This document shows, in pieces, positions 12,091 to 23,465 of a stretch of DNA of 64,000 nt. A program made the position numbers and the translations under genes. Below the pieces are notes generated by a model. The model made no database searches. It was not told where the DNA came from and saw only the letters and a program-made list of their open reading frames with translations. Within the stretch, counting starts at the first letter, position 1. The number at the start of each line of letters is the position of its first letter. The stretch comes from Sipunculus nudus (Eukaryota > Annelida > Sipuncula > Golfingiida > Sipunculidae). Where the stretch lies: assembly GCA_026874595.1 (NCBI GenBank), contig CM049308.1, positions 42,024,527 through 42,088,526 on the forward strand, written 5' to 3'.

Positions 12091-13276
12091 CAAGGCCTAC
12101 AGGCCTAATGCGAACCTGTGCAATGGGATATACCTCAGGTATAATGCTTCCATGCTGGACTGGTACTTTTTAAGTACATATGTGACATGTATATGTACAA
12201 ACATTTCTGCTGAAATATGTCATGGATATACACAACACAACAAGTTCCTCTTGTAGCCTTGGTATTGAATCACACCTATTCATGCATCCTGGCAATGGAG
12301 GCTCAGCTTTCCCCCATGTCAAGGGTACCTAAAGTGCAACATGTAACCACACCACTGGCTCTAACAGACTGAAACTTGACCTGTTGGCAAATCTGAAATG
12401 GTTGGCAGTCTGCCAAAGTTATTTATAGATACAGAGCGTAACTTGACCTATTGTAAAATCTGACACAGTTGGCAGGTTCTAAACATCTAGACAATGTAGT
12501 CTATACGTCTAGACTGTATCTGGACACCAGGCAGAGCCAGGTCAATTGCCATGGTGATATGTCTGGACTGCACCTGGGTGCACTGATTGACCTCTTGACT
12601 TATCATGTTGAAACTTGCCATGTTGCCAAATCTGTTTTCAAACACTGAAAGCCTTTTTCAATTGGCTACACTGCTTTTTTAAAGCTGCATTTACCCAATC
12701 TATTCTTATAAAACTGACAGAACAATACCATAGAACAATTCTTGTAAAGTTTAAACCATTCAGCTTAACAGTTTCTTAAAAAAACAGTGTATAAGCTAGA
12801 AGAGTCTAAACTTACATTTTTGCTTATAAAAAACAGATCAATGTAGGTGGCGCTACCAACACCTCAATTTCAGATATGACTCATGTGACATACATTGGCA
12901 TAAAATTTGGTGATGACAGCTCCAGCTGTTTCTGAGATTTTAAGTTTAGTATGCTTCTTTTCACAAATGACTAAGTTCAGCTTCTGTAACTCTGCCAAAA
13001 ATCTTCAAACTTGAACCATTCAAACAAACTTGAGAAAGATTGTTCCTGCAATCATTTCTGTGAAATATTTGACAATTTAGCTGAATAGTTTTGGAGAAGA
13101 AGATTTTTTAAAGGTTTTTTAACTTTTCCCCTATAAAATCTTAGAAAATGCAGTTAGCCAAAAAATGAGCAAAATCCAATATTTTCTTTTAGATGACTAA
13201 TTTTTTCATACAATTTAGTGATGCTAGCTCCTGTCATTTTCGAGATAGTATGGGTTAACGTACAGAAGTTCGCTAA
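12090..13276 (+). mobile_element. B-type element, copy 2
   Basis: Starts CAAGGCCTACAGGCCTAATG then CGAACCTGTGCAATGGGATA. It carries the B interior phrases CTGAACTT/TTGACCTGTTG.., ATTTCTGAGAT and TTTGGTGATGCTAGCTCC, and ends near GTACAGAAGTTCGCTAACA. The GCGAACCTGTG motif at the 5' end is the reverse complement of CACAGGTTCGC found at intact B 3' ends. No ORF of note. Confidence 0.6.
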
Positions 13277-13560
13277 CACAACAACACCAGTGGTTTTCAA
13301 GGTCTGGAGTCCTGAAGTGTAACAATTGGTTTTTAATGGAAAATGATGGTTTTTCCTTAATATTTTGAAAGAACAAATTCGCAGGGACTTAGTTTTCTGT
13401 TTGGTAGGAGAACTTTGGGATATCTAACTATATGCAGAATTATAGATTTATAGGTTCAAAAGTTTTAAAACATGCCTTGTTAATGGATGTCTGGTCGAAT
13501 GGACAATGGACAAAGGACCATCGCTGCAGTTCAGATGACTTATAGTCAGCTGAGCTAAAA
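13277..13560 (+). repeat. C-type repeat, 3' end
   Basis: Carries CCTGAAGTGTAACAAT, GGTTTTTCCTTAAT, GGACAATGGACAAAGGACCA and the intact terminal hairpin TTCAGATGACTTATAGTCAG then CTGAGCTAAAA. Same orientation as the neighbouring B copies. Confidence 0.65.
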
Positions 13561-13849
13561 AATGTATGAAAGGATTTTGATGAAATTTTGTTAATGGTTA
13601 GGAAACACTCAAGGCACAACAACCTATCTTGGCAGTATTCTAGCTAGACTACCAAAATATATTGTAATTCAAAGGATTATATACCACTGTGACAAAGGGC
13701 AACTCCATTCATAGCTTTAAGGGCAAGCTATAAGGGTAAGGTCAAGCAAATGAGCAGTTAAACCTGTGTTACTGAAGCACTTTACTGTAGTGCAACACAA
13801 ACACTTGATGGGGTATCGTGGTAAAGTGGTATGTATAATTAGTTTCATT

Positions 13850-13855
13850 TTTATT
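13850..13855 (-). terminator. Poly(A) signal AATAAA of the zinc-finger gene
   Basis: On the minus strand an AATAAA hexamer lies 91 nt beyond the TGA at 13946, inside AAATAAAAATGAAAC. This spacing suits a 3' UTR and supports the exon at 14167-13946 being terminal. The hexamer is common in AT-rich DNA, so its weight comes from position only. Confidence 0.55.
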
Positions 13856-13945
13856 TCTTTTCATTCAATTAAATTCCAATGCATACAGTATCCCCTTCCA
13901 TTCCAATCTCATTTTAATTCCATTCTGAACTAATCCCAGATCTGG

Positions 13946-14167
13946 TCATATGGTGTCAGAACTGTAAACAGACCTACCGCTGGCAAGCTGACAGTCTTTC
14001 CTTCCATATATAAAGTTGATAGCAGCCAACTGAGCATGGGCCAATGTACAGTGCATCTTTGAACGAAGATGACGGTAGTAGACTCTTGCCGACACGAAAG
14101 CTTTCTGACACAGCTGACAGTGGTGTTGTTCTGCAATATGGCTAAATCTGTGGTCCTCTCTTTCTTT
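13946..14167 (-). CDS. Zinc-finger gene, terminal coding exon (exon 3)
   Basis: Reads 73 codons and a TGA in phase 0 from a strong acceptor (eight T then ATTGTCAG) at 14168. Its first residues KEREDHRFSH supply the two histidines of a finger whose two cysteines lie at the end of exon 2. The join gives C-x2-C-x12-H-x3-H exactly. A further finger follows (C2422, C2425, H2438, H2444; C-x2-C-x12-H-x5-H, with QKAF in the usual position). The tail of about 35 residues after it has no recognised domain. An internal GCG|GTAGGT could act as an alternative donor near 14000, but the nearby AATAAA favours a terminal exon. The protein is probably nuclear and DNA- or protein-binding; the precise family is unknown. 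Confidence 0.82.
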   Translation of the reverse strand, partial: KEREDHRFSHIAEQHHCQLCQKAFVSARVYYRHLRSKMHCTLAHAQLAAINFIYGRKDCQLASGRSVYSSDTI

Positions 14168-14175
14168 CTGACAAT

Positions 14176-14870
14176 AAAAAAAAGTGGTATTTGGGCCATA
14201 AAGCTCAGCTGAATCTGATATACAGGCGAAGCATGAGATTATTGAGATATCCGTGTATGTATGAAAATTTTACTCAAACAAGAATACTTGTAGTGAAATT
14301 GAACAAGTGTTAATGACATTTCTTCAGGACTGGTTGGGCCTATTTCATTAAAACTTTACATTCTGACAGTATTGAATGTGCTGCATATTATTTCAATGTT
14401 AAGATCTAACGCAAAGTACTTGTGAAACAACCTTGAACCATGCTGGGAATGACTTACAGAGAGAATGTTTTTAGTCCAACTGCTAAAATTTGTGCCCTGT
14501 CAGACTTTGAGGCACTGAAAACAGTTATTGCCCATCATAAGCAGAATTTAGGTCACACTGACATAATTTTGGGTTTCAAAGAAGATTTCATCAGGACCTC
14601 CTTGGATGTAACATTAGAAGATTCTATGTCCCACGGTAACTATTTCTGCCATGTCTATCTTTCATGTCACTTAAATCATGCTTTTTCCCATAGTTCACAG
14701 AATACAGAACACAGTGACCTAATTTTAGATTTCCAAGGAGACTTTACAAGAACCTCCCTTTATTTTGAGGAAGAAGTTTCTAGGTCAAATTGTTACGATT
14801 TATGTTCTCTTAACAGATAAGCAGGTGGGCAGCCATATTGTTGATGGACAAAGTCAGCTGAGCTAAAAAC
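14176..14870 (+). mobile_element. D-type element abutting the exon 3 splice acceptor
   Basis: Begins with an A-run, AGTGGTATTTGGGCC and AAGCTCAGCTGAATCTGATA, a diverged D 5' end. It contains the CACAGAATACAG..GACCTAATTTTAGATTTCCAA core and CTAGGTCAAATTGTTACGAT, and ends GGACAAAGTCAGCTGAGCT then AAAAAC. The A-run at 14176-14183 is, on the minus strand, the T-run of the polypyrimidine tract for exon 3. Confidence 0.6.
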
Positions 14871-15148
14871 AAGTCATTATATGCAGTTATTATATATATC
14901 GCTCTTTTACTGAAAACGAATGTACCATGCTAAGGACATGCTTCATTTTTCCTTGTGTATCATTTTCTTAACAAAAGTGTCTGTTTTTTTGCTTTAAACA
15001 AGCAAAACCATGCTGGGCAGTGACTGTTTAGTACCTCCTGTTCATCATGTTATGATTCTGCATGCAAGTATACATGGTTCACATGTGTTCGTTTAATATA
15101 ACAGGGCCATGTGAGTGGAGGTATAATTTTGCACAGGTGCGACAGATA
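14871..15148. other. No gene seen (within intron 2 of the zinc-finger gene)
   Basis: AT-rich, stops in all frames, no family signature that I can identify until another D 5' end (ACAAGGGACCCATGAGTC, GCTCAGCTGAAG) at about 15155. Confidence 0.35.
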
Positions 15149-15207
15149 CAAAACAAGGGACCCATGAGTCACTGTGCTCAGCTGAAGTTGACTTTGAAGT
15201 TAAAAAT

Positions 15208-15423
15208 CTAAGATAATATCAAATGGAGATAGTCTGAGAGGACCTGTGTATGGTAATATAGGTCATGGATGGTAGCTATGATTAAAGATGTTGTTGCAAA
15301 TGATATTTTGTGATTTGACCGTATGTTTCCTAACGTTGAAACTGAAGTATGTAGGCAGTTTGTGAATATAAGATCTATACTACTACCATGCTCATTGGTT
15401 GCTTTTTGATAAGCTGTTGACAA
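15208..15423 (-). pseudogene. Remnant of an endonuclease (EEP-type) from a non-LTR retroelement
   Basis: The minus strand encodes 71 residues containing TNEHGSSIDLIFTN followed about 16 residues later by GNIRSNHK. This resembles the C-terminal end of the exonuclease-endonuclease-phosphatase domain of LINE-type elements, where the pattern is GSxIDLIFTN...SDHK. Here the catalytic SDHK Asp is Asn (codon AAT), and nothing of the rest of the domain or a reverse transcriptase is visible around it, so it is an inactive fragment. Assignment is by motif only; a chance match is possible. Confidence 0.45.
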
Positions 15424-15670
15424 TTAAGCAGTTTACACATTTGTTCAGTTACATCCAATTTTTTTTTTTTTTTATTAAACCATTTTTTTCAATTTTTACA
15501 AAATGTGAACAGTTGCAATAAAGTTTCCAGTCCACAGATGGAAGGACTTGATACTGGGTGGGGGTGAGGGGGCTGATACAGGTGGGAGTTACAACTCTGT
15601 ACCTTTGTATATATTTTCTTTATTTAATAAATTTTATGCAGTTGCAATAAAATGAGGCAGGGGGATGGTG

Positions 15671-16435
15671 TAGACCCAGTTGTGGCTCTGTTAAATGAAC
15701 AGAGCCACAGCGCTTCGCCTTCATTTACTTAGCGTTCGGTCATACATTGAGTCAAACTTTTCTGTCTGACGAGAAAATTACGCTCCGTCAACTTATTTCT
15801 TCTAGGCCTACCTTGGCTTAAGATGATTATGCACCCATCGGCCAAAAAAATTTGAACTGTCGATCTATTTTAACCATGTTACAGGGTAAATACCACTTGG
15901 GGAGTATTGGATGTACGCAGACAGTTGTCAACGCTCACCTTCACCTTGGCCTCTGTTCACGTGATAGCTGACCGGCTTGCTCCCCATAGTGCTTCCCGCG
16001 TGGCGCCCATTGCAATGTCTCCTTTAATACCCAACAGCTACCAGTGCCATGGCAGGCAGGCTAAGCGTGCCACAAGCTTAACATCATTAGGGGCAGTGCC
16101 ATAAAATGCGTTTGTAAGCAATTTTACCCAATAAAATTGTTTGTACTCGCACATTTTATACAGAAAGGGAAGAACAAAACAAACAAATCTGATTGTGAAC
16201 CAATATATTTACCAATTTAAAGAAAAAAGTTTTAACCTTTCAAGTGAAAACAAGTTCGTTAGCGTCACTGCTCTCTCACTGTCACTATGAATACATATAA
16301 ACAATAAAGATGTGTGTATATAAAAATAAATATGTATTTTATATATATATATATATAAAATAACTGAATGTGAACCAAAGTTTGCTCCTTAAAATTGATA
16401 GAAGGGTGTGTTTTAAGGGAATGCTATTTTACTCT

Positions 16436-16478
<43 letters not shown>

Positions 16479-16603
16479 CTATACACACTGTATATATATA
16501 ACTATATTGTATAACAAAAATGCATGGGAACTAATAATTTTGCTGAACTGCATGCGAAGTTAATATTATGGGGGGGGGGGGGGGGGGGGGCAATAGTACA
16601 CTT

Positions 16604-16646
<43 letters not shown>

Positions 16647-16658
16647 TGTACACGTATA

Positions 16659-16689
<31 letters not shown>

Positions 16690-16964
16690 TTATTTATATA
16701 TATACATATATTCTTATATATATATATATGCATTATAAGGGGGACTCCAAATTCTCTGTAATTAATTAGAGAACATAATTTTAGGTTTTACGCCATAATC
16801 TCTGCAATTAATAAATGAAAATTATATCACCTTTTGCTAGTGTCCAAGAACTGGGAACTTCTTGTCAGTTCACCAATAACTTCCCTTGTACCTGTACACC
16901 TCCTTAAGCCAGGTCGGAATGTGCCTCATTGTTTAATCGATTCGCGTATTTCAGACACGAAGCA

Positions 16965-17023
<59 letters not shown>

Positions 17024-17391
17024 ATATACATATATATAATATATATTAGATATATTTATATGTACACACATCTATATTGTCAATATTTGTATATATATGA
17101 CAGTGAGAGAGCATTCACCATAACACACTTTTTGTCAATTTTAATGAGCAAACTTATTCGTTCACATTCAGTTCAGTATACAAAGTTATATATATAATAT
17201 AAATATCTATATATATATATATGCACATATACGTATGCATATATATATATATATATAAATATTTGTAAGTGTACTATTGCCCCCCCCCCATAATATATAC
17301 TTCACATGCAGTTCATCAAAATTATTAGTTCCCATGCATTTTTGTTATTCATAAACAGTTATATATAGTTATACATATATATATATAACCA

Positions 17392-17446
<55 letters not shown>

Positions 17447-18495
17447 CAACCACATTCACCTGATGATCGGGTAGCATCCCGTGAAACACTGTTGTGAATT
17501 AACAGTGTTGTTTTTGCTGATAATTAAACCCAGTATACCAGGCTTTTCACCGCGGTTCGGGAGATATATTTACTGAGATATTGAAGGTTGGCTCATTTTT
17601 TATTATAAAAGTTAAAAGAAAATATAGATTTTTAGTGGGATACTCTCGGAATACAATATGTACAAATAATTTTTACTGTTATTTTGTGGCGGTGTGCTTG
17701 TAGCAAAAATCATATACCGGTATCTTTACCTTAAAGACCTGGTCAGTGATGGTTTACATTGCGAACCGGAATGAGACGCGGAGGCATACAGTGTTTCATT
17801 GATATTTGACTGATTTCTATCGTTGGACGTATAAAGAATAGGTTGATGTGAGGAAAACATTCGATTAATTAAATGTACGTTGCAAGGAAACGGTTACTGA
17901 AGAAGGAAACAGAAATATACATACATCGTAAGTAGCAGAAGCGGACCCTGCGAGACTCCATGCAGTGGGTCCGTATCACATTTTCAGACCCCCATCACCA
18001 GCCCAGCCCTGTTCCTGAATTCGGGACCTTGAATTGGGTTTTGTCCTTAATCCTCCTGGGTTTCATAAAGCGAGAAAAACATGTGTTTTTCTCTTTTACT
18101 GACCACGCACGTGGGTCAAATCCCTCATTGAAAGCAGGCGTTATTCATATGAACAATGGTCCTTAGTGTTAGAGGTTAAGTGACCACGATGCACGCATTT
18201 CGGTGATTGCCGAAGGTAATTCGGCTGTGCTCGGTAAAAAATGGAAAAATCACTCAAAATTATGTGTATATTAAAAATTATTTATTTTCATATCGCCTAT
18301 GTCACTGCGGGGATAATAACCTTTAAAATGATGTATGGCACAATATTGTACACAACGCGGTTTTAGAGAACACTGCGAACAAACGTGAACTGAATTCCTT
18401 TTATAAGTATTAGATATAAATGAGGGTAAAATAGCATTCCCTAAAACACACCCTTTTGTCAATTTTAAGGAGCAAACTTTCGTTCACATTCAGTT

Positions 18496-18564
<69 letters not shown>

Positions 18565-19231
18565 TACATATTTATTTTTATATACACACATCTTTATTGT
18601 TCATACGTATTCATAGTGACAGTGAGGGAGCAGTGACGCTAACAAACCTGTTTTCACTTGAAAGGTTAAAACTTTTTTTCTTTAAATTGGTAAATAAATT
18701 GGTTCACATTCAGATTTGTTTGTTTTGTTCTTCCCTTTCTGTATAAAATGTGTGAGTACAAACACATTTATTGGGTAAAATTTCTTACAAACGCATTTTA
18801 TGGCACTGCCCCTAACAGTGTTAAGCTTGTGGCAAGCTTAGCCTGCCTGCCACGGCACTGGTAGCTGTTGGGTATTAAAGGAGACATTGCAATGGGCGCC
18901 ACGCGGGAAGCACTATGGGGAGCAAGCCGGTCAGCTATCACGTGAACAGAGGCCAAGGTGAAGGTGAGCGTTGACAACTGTCTGCGTACATCCAGTACTC
19001 CCCAAGTGGTATTTACCCTGTAACATGGTTAAAATAGATCGACAGTTCAAATTTTTTTGGCCGATGGGTGCATAATCATCTTAAGCCAAGGTAGGCCTAG
19101 AAATAAGAAGTTGACGGAGCGTAATTTTCTCGTCAGACATAAAAGTTTGACTCAATGTATGACCGAACGCTAAGTAAATGAAGGCGAAGCGCTGTGGCTC
19201 TGTTCATTTAACAGAGCCACAACTGGGTCTA
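15671..19231. mobile_element. 3.56-kb foldback/MULE-like element with long inverted repeats and 10-bp target duplication
   Basis: The ends are perfect inverted copies starting TAGACCCAGTTGTGGCTCTG. The inverted repeats extend about 770-810 bp (15671-16440 against 18420-19231). Both flanks carry GGGGATGGTG (15661-15670 and 19232-19241), a 10-bp target-site duplication. Just inside each end is a perfect hairpin, GTGGCTCTGTT-AAATG-AACAGAGCCAC on the left. A second inverted pair is nested inside (16520-16620 against 17260-17350, around G- and C-runs). No transposase is seen; 17460-18400 is the only non-inverted interior. Long inverted repeats with a 9-11-bp duplication fit Mutator-like or foldback elements. 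Confidence 0.85.
16340..18560. repeat. (TA)n microsatellites and G/C homopolymer tracts inside the foldback element
   Basis: Long TA runs lie at about 16340-16356, 16439-16477, 16610-16730, 16968-17017, 17397-17443 and 18503-18560. A G-run at about 16570-16590 is mirrored by a C-run at 17280-17290, consistent with the nested inverted repeat. Open frames across them encode only Tyr-Ile repeats and are not genes. Confidence 0.85.
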
Positions 19232-19241
19232 GGGGATGGTG

Positions 19242-20202
19242 GCATATAAATACAGGATTTGAAATTTAATTTAACACTGCTGAAAGGAAAAAAAGTGTTA
19301 ATAATCATTAATTATTTAAAAACAGGCAGATAGATGGAAAAACAAAGCAAATTCCAACGCCACTTAGGCAGAAGAATAATGAACATATGTTTGAATTAGA
19401 TCCTTATTTTTTATTACAACTTTTTTTTCAAGTTTATAAATTTTACTATAGATTACAGTATAACATATCTGAATATTTTAGTTGATTCAAAATTCTAAAT
19501 TGCATCAGAAACTATAGCTAATTTGGTCAGATGACATCAAATTATGCACACAAATGTATTTTTTATAAAATATATTTTATGAATTTGCAAAACAATATAT
19601 GTCTGAAAACAACACTTGATTCAGAATTTACAATTCTAAATTTCACCTTTATTTATCCATGATTTTGCTCATATATAATCAAATCATGCCTCTTGATGTG
19701 TTTAATTATATTTTGATTTATTTAAATGGAAATTAATTTCTTTAAAAATGCTTCATTACCACAACATGGCATCTTCTGGATGACTCGGAAATTTTTTGTA
19801 CATTGGAGTGGAAACAGCTTTACAATTAAAGAAATTCAGTTCAAACAATTACCATTATTGCAAAATGCTTGGTGGGGGGATGACCTGAGAATAACTGTAC
19901 AACCGGGCAGCAGGGGTGCTGGACCATTGTTGCATCACTATTAAGGTTACCAGGGCAGGGCTGTAGTGACCAGAAGTGGGCAGCCTGGAGATGCATATGA
20001 ATATAATAGAGCCTCTGAAAGAAACTTTAATAACTAACCTAATTATTAGCTTTTATTTTCAAATTCCAGAATATACCAGATTAATCATATGTGTATCTGC
20101 TGTGAAAATAAAATCAAATGTACTTACAGGAAAAAAATGTGCCATGGTCAAAGTTGGACAAAATTTCAGGTACTGAATTTATATTAATGCTAATAACTAG
20201 AA
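19242..20202 (+). repeat. D/C-type repeat remnant
   Basis: Weakly matches the interiors of the D/C copies at 48413-49707 and 55648-57292: CATCTTCTGGATGA.., CAGCCTGGAG.., GCTGTGAAAATAAAATCAA, TGCCATGGTCAAAGTTGGAC and GCTAATAACT. The last phrase is the point where the tandem A elements are inserted. The open frame at 19726-19944 is part of this repeat, not a gene. Confidence 0.5.
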
Positions 20203-23200
20203 TACGGGTAGTCGACAAGCGACTCCGTGTATCCGCCAAAATCAGAGTAGGACGGGTGAAGTGAGGCATGTGAGTGAAGTGAGTAACATGTGTTACATAT
20301 TAGAATGGATCTCTGCAGCGTAAACATGATTGTAGGTGGCACCACCTGTAATTTGAAAGAGAAACTATCCAAGATGTATATATCAAGGCCCAGATTGCGA
20401 TCTTGACGGATCTTAGATCTGTCCAGCCCAAATTGCGATCACAGTTCAGGCCAGCCCATATTGCGATTGCAATCCAGGCTGGCCAGATCTTAGATCTGTC
20501 CAGCCCAGATTGTGATCGCAGTTTAGTCCGGTCAGATTGCAATCCTGTCTTTCTTGCTTCAGGTTCGCAATCTGGGCTGGACAGTTTAGATCTGTCCAGC
20601 CAAGATTGCAATCCTAAACTTGACCAGCCCATATTGCGATCTATGCTTCTACTATCACAGGAGTGAAACATCAAATGTTTTACCAACTCATTTAGTATTG
20701 CATGGTTCCATTTACCCAAAATAAATACAATTATACTACACATAGACAGTTAATAGTAGTTGGTTGGCACCAATCTGTTCAGCCTTGAAAATGGCGGTTG
20801 CACCAGTGCTTGAAGTGTGCTCCATCAACACACTTTTCCCCTTTGGAAGTCTACAATGGCAGCAAATAAACAATATGGATCTCTGTACATGTTTCTCTGC
20901 TAAAATTTTGTTTAAAAATTAACACTGTGAGTCTACTTCTTCCAAGGTGAATGATAACAAACATCTCAAGAAAAAGAACTAATTTTTTAAGCATTTTCAA
21001 TAAGGGCATAATAAAAGTAGCATAAAAATGCTGTGCAACTGCCAGACCTATAGAAATAAGAGTGGATCTGAAATACTGTTTATTCATGTTACAAGGGGTT
21101 GCACTAAACAAAGTGGTATATAAGGTATCAAACAGTATCTCAATGATTTGAGTTTGAAATATGACTTCTGTCATTAAAGATCATGAAATGGTCTATAACC
21201 CTTCAAGAGTACGTTACAAAATTGGGCCACTTTGTTGCATGTAACCCACTGATTGTATATTATCCAATGCACTCATAAAATTACATGGTTATGCACTTAT
21301 TACATGTTTTTCATGTTTATAGTAGACAAATTTTGTGAAAGGTATTATAAAAACATGAATCAAAGAACACAACAATTTATATTTTAATATCTGTTGCTAA
21401 AGTTATCAATCATATCAGTCAGTTTATTTAAGCACATGGAAAGATCACAGGATTCCAGGCACCATGAATAGGTAACTAATTAATCAGACCAAATCCAATG
21501 AGTCAAGCAGAACAACTACTGGTAACAAATATATATAATACATACTATTAAGGTTTATAAAAAATATTGAATTTTTAAAAGATACATGATGGATGAAAGT
21601 ATAATATTTAGATGATAGCTTCAAGGTTAATTTCAAAATAATTACTTGGGATTGCATGATGACTTGCATGGGCTTTGCATTTTAGCAACTGCCTAAAATT
21701 GTTTCTTTTTTTTTTTACCTTTTTCAACAAGCAGCATTTTTTGCATGAACCTATTTGTATTAGGCCTATAATTGTATTTAATATGGAGAAATGGTACCAT
21801 GCAAAACTAAATAAGTTGGAGAAACATCCCAAGTTTCACTCCTGTGATAGAAAGGAGTGAAAAGTGCCTTTTTGTATTATAAATGTATTTATTATAGGGA
21901 AAGGTACCATGCAATACCAAATAAGTAGGTTAAATATCCAATGTTTCACTCCTAAGATAGAAAAAGCATGGATCGCAATATGGGCTGGTCAAGTTTAGGA
22001 TTGTAATCTAGGCTGGACAGATCTAAGATCTGTCCAGCCCAGATTGCGATCCTGAAGCAAGAAAGACAGGATCACAATCTGGCCAGATCTAAGATCTGGC
22101 CAGCCTGAATTGTGATCGCAGTTTGGGTTCGGCCTGTACTGCGATCTCAATTGGGGCTGGACAGATCTAAGATCCGTCCTGATCGTGATCTGGGCCTTCA
22201 CATATACACATGCAAAATTTCAGGTGGAAAAGTCAAACCACTGCAGAGATATAAGTGATTTTATCCCACAGCAGACAAACGGACGCTGTGCAAAAATGGC
22301 TGCATTTGGCGCCACTATTTTTGTGTATGTTATAAAACTATCCAAGGGCTACATTTGTGTAAAATTTTTTTTCCTGATTGGTCAAACGGGTCCAGAGATA
22401 TAAGCATTAATGTCTGCATCTTGAACGTGAATGAAGCTGGCACCACCTGTCATTAAATCAAGAAAGCTATCCAGGATGTATATGCATGCCGAATTACAGG
22501 TAATTTGGTCAAACCACTGCAGAGATATGAGTGATTTTACCCTAAGGCAGACAAACAGATGGACACTGTGCAAATATGGCTGCAGGTGGCGCCACCATTT
22601 TTGTGTATGTTATAAAGCTATCCAAGGGCTACATTTATGTAAAAAATTTTTTCCTGATTGGTCGAATTAGTCCTGAGATATAAGCAAGGATGTCTACAGC
22701 GTTAACGTGAATGTATGTGGCGCCACCTGTCATAAAATCAAGAAAGCTATCTAGGATGTATACATATGCTGAATTTCAGGTAATTTGGTCAAACGACTGC
22801 AGAGATATGAGTGATTTTACCCTAAGGCAGACAAACAGATGGACGCTGTGCAAAAATGGCTGCAGGTGGTGCCACCATTTTTATGTATGTTATAAAGCTA
22901 TCCAAGGGCTACATTTATGAAATTTTTTTTCCTGATTGGTCAAACAGTTCCCGAGATATGAGCTTGGATGTCTGCCGCGTTAACGTGAATGTATGTGGCG
23001 CCACCTGTCATAAAATCAAGAAAGCTATCTAGGATGTATACACATGTCGAATTTTAGGTGAATTAGTCAAACGACTGCAGAGATATGAGTGATTTTAACC
23101 CAAGGCAGATGAACAGATGGACACTGTGCAAACATGGTTGCAGGTTGCGCCACCTTTTTTTGTGTATGTTATAAAGCTATCCAACGGCTACATTTGTGTA

Positions 23201-23465
23201 AAAAATGTTTTCCTGATCGGTCAAACGGTTCCTGAGATATGTGGGTTTATGTGTGGAAACAGACGCACAAACGGACGCTAGGCAGAGAGGAAAGGTCAGA
23301 GGTCAAGGCCACTTGGTTAGGCACCAGTTCACATGTGACCCGATAATTTGTGTAAGTTTCGGAAAAATCTGTCCAGTAGCCTCAGAGGAGTTCCTTGGAA
23401 ACGAATGCGGCGGCGAAACCTGGTCAAAAACATAGTATCCGCAAAACTTCGTTTTAGCAGATACA
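20203..23465 (+). mobile_element. A-type element (first of a tandem pair), interrupted by another element
   Basis: Starts CTAGAATACGGGTAGTCGAC at about 20208 and ends with the hairpin ATCCGCAAAACTTCGTTTTA then GCAGATACAA at 23465. The core from 22200 has alternating half-units, with palindromic landmarks near 22298, 22437, 22585, 22715, 22864, 22995 and 23143. That gives a dimer period of about 280 bp made of halves of about 130 and 150 bp. Removing 20385-22198 restores a continuous A sequence. Confidence 0.7.
20385..22198. mobile_element. 1.8-kb inverted-repeat element inserted in the A element
   Basis: Left end AAGGCCCAGATTGCGATCTT and right end ATCTGGGCCTT are inverted. The inverted repeats run inward for about 350 bp and contain many copies of GATCTTAGATCTGTCCAGCC and ATTGCGATC-like words, themselves palindromic (AGATCTAAGATCT). 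A GGAGTGAAAC/GTTTCACTCC phrase is duplicated on the right side. No transposase is visible in 20770-21780. I could not define a clean target duplication because the flank is (TA)-rich. Confidence 0.7.

Noticed and set aside
13930-14199. The alternative minus-strand frame of 89 codons (MAQIPLFFIVRKK..)
   Set aside because: It overlaps exon 3 in a different frame; the finger-bearing frame with splice support is the coding one.
16524-17197. Tyr-Ile repeat open frames
   Set aside because: Translation of (TA)n microsatellite.
18150-18230. tRNA-like look of the GTTAGAGGTTAAG region
   Set aside because: No acceptor-stem pairing, anticodon arm or full B box could be placed.
19726-19944. Possible 72-codon gene on the plus strand
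   Set aside because: The DNA matches interiors of the D/C repeats at 48950 and 55980, where the frame is not kept.
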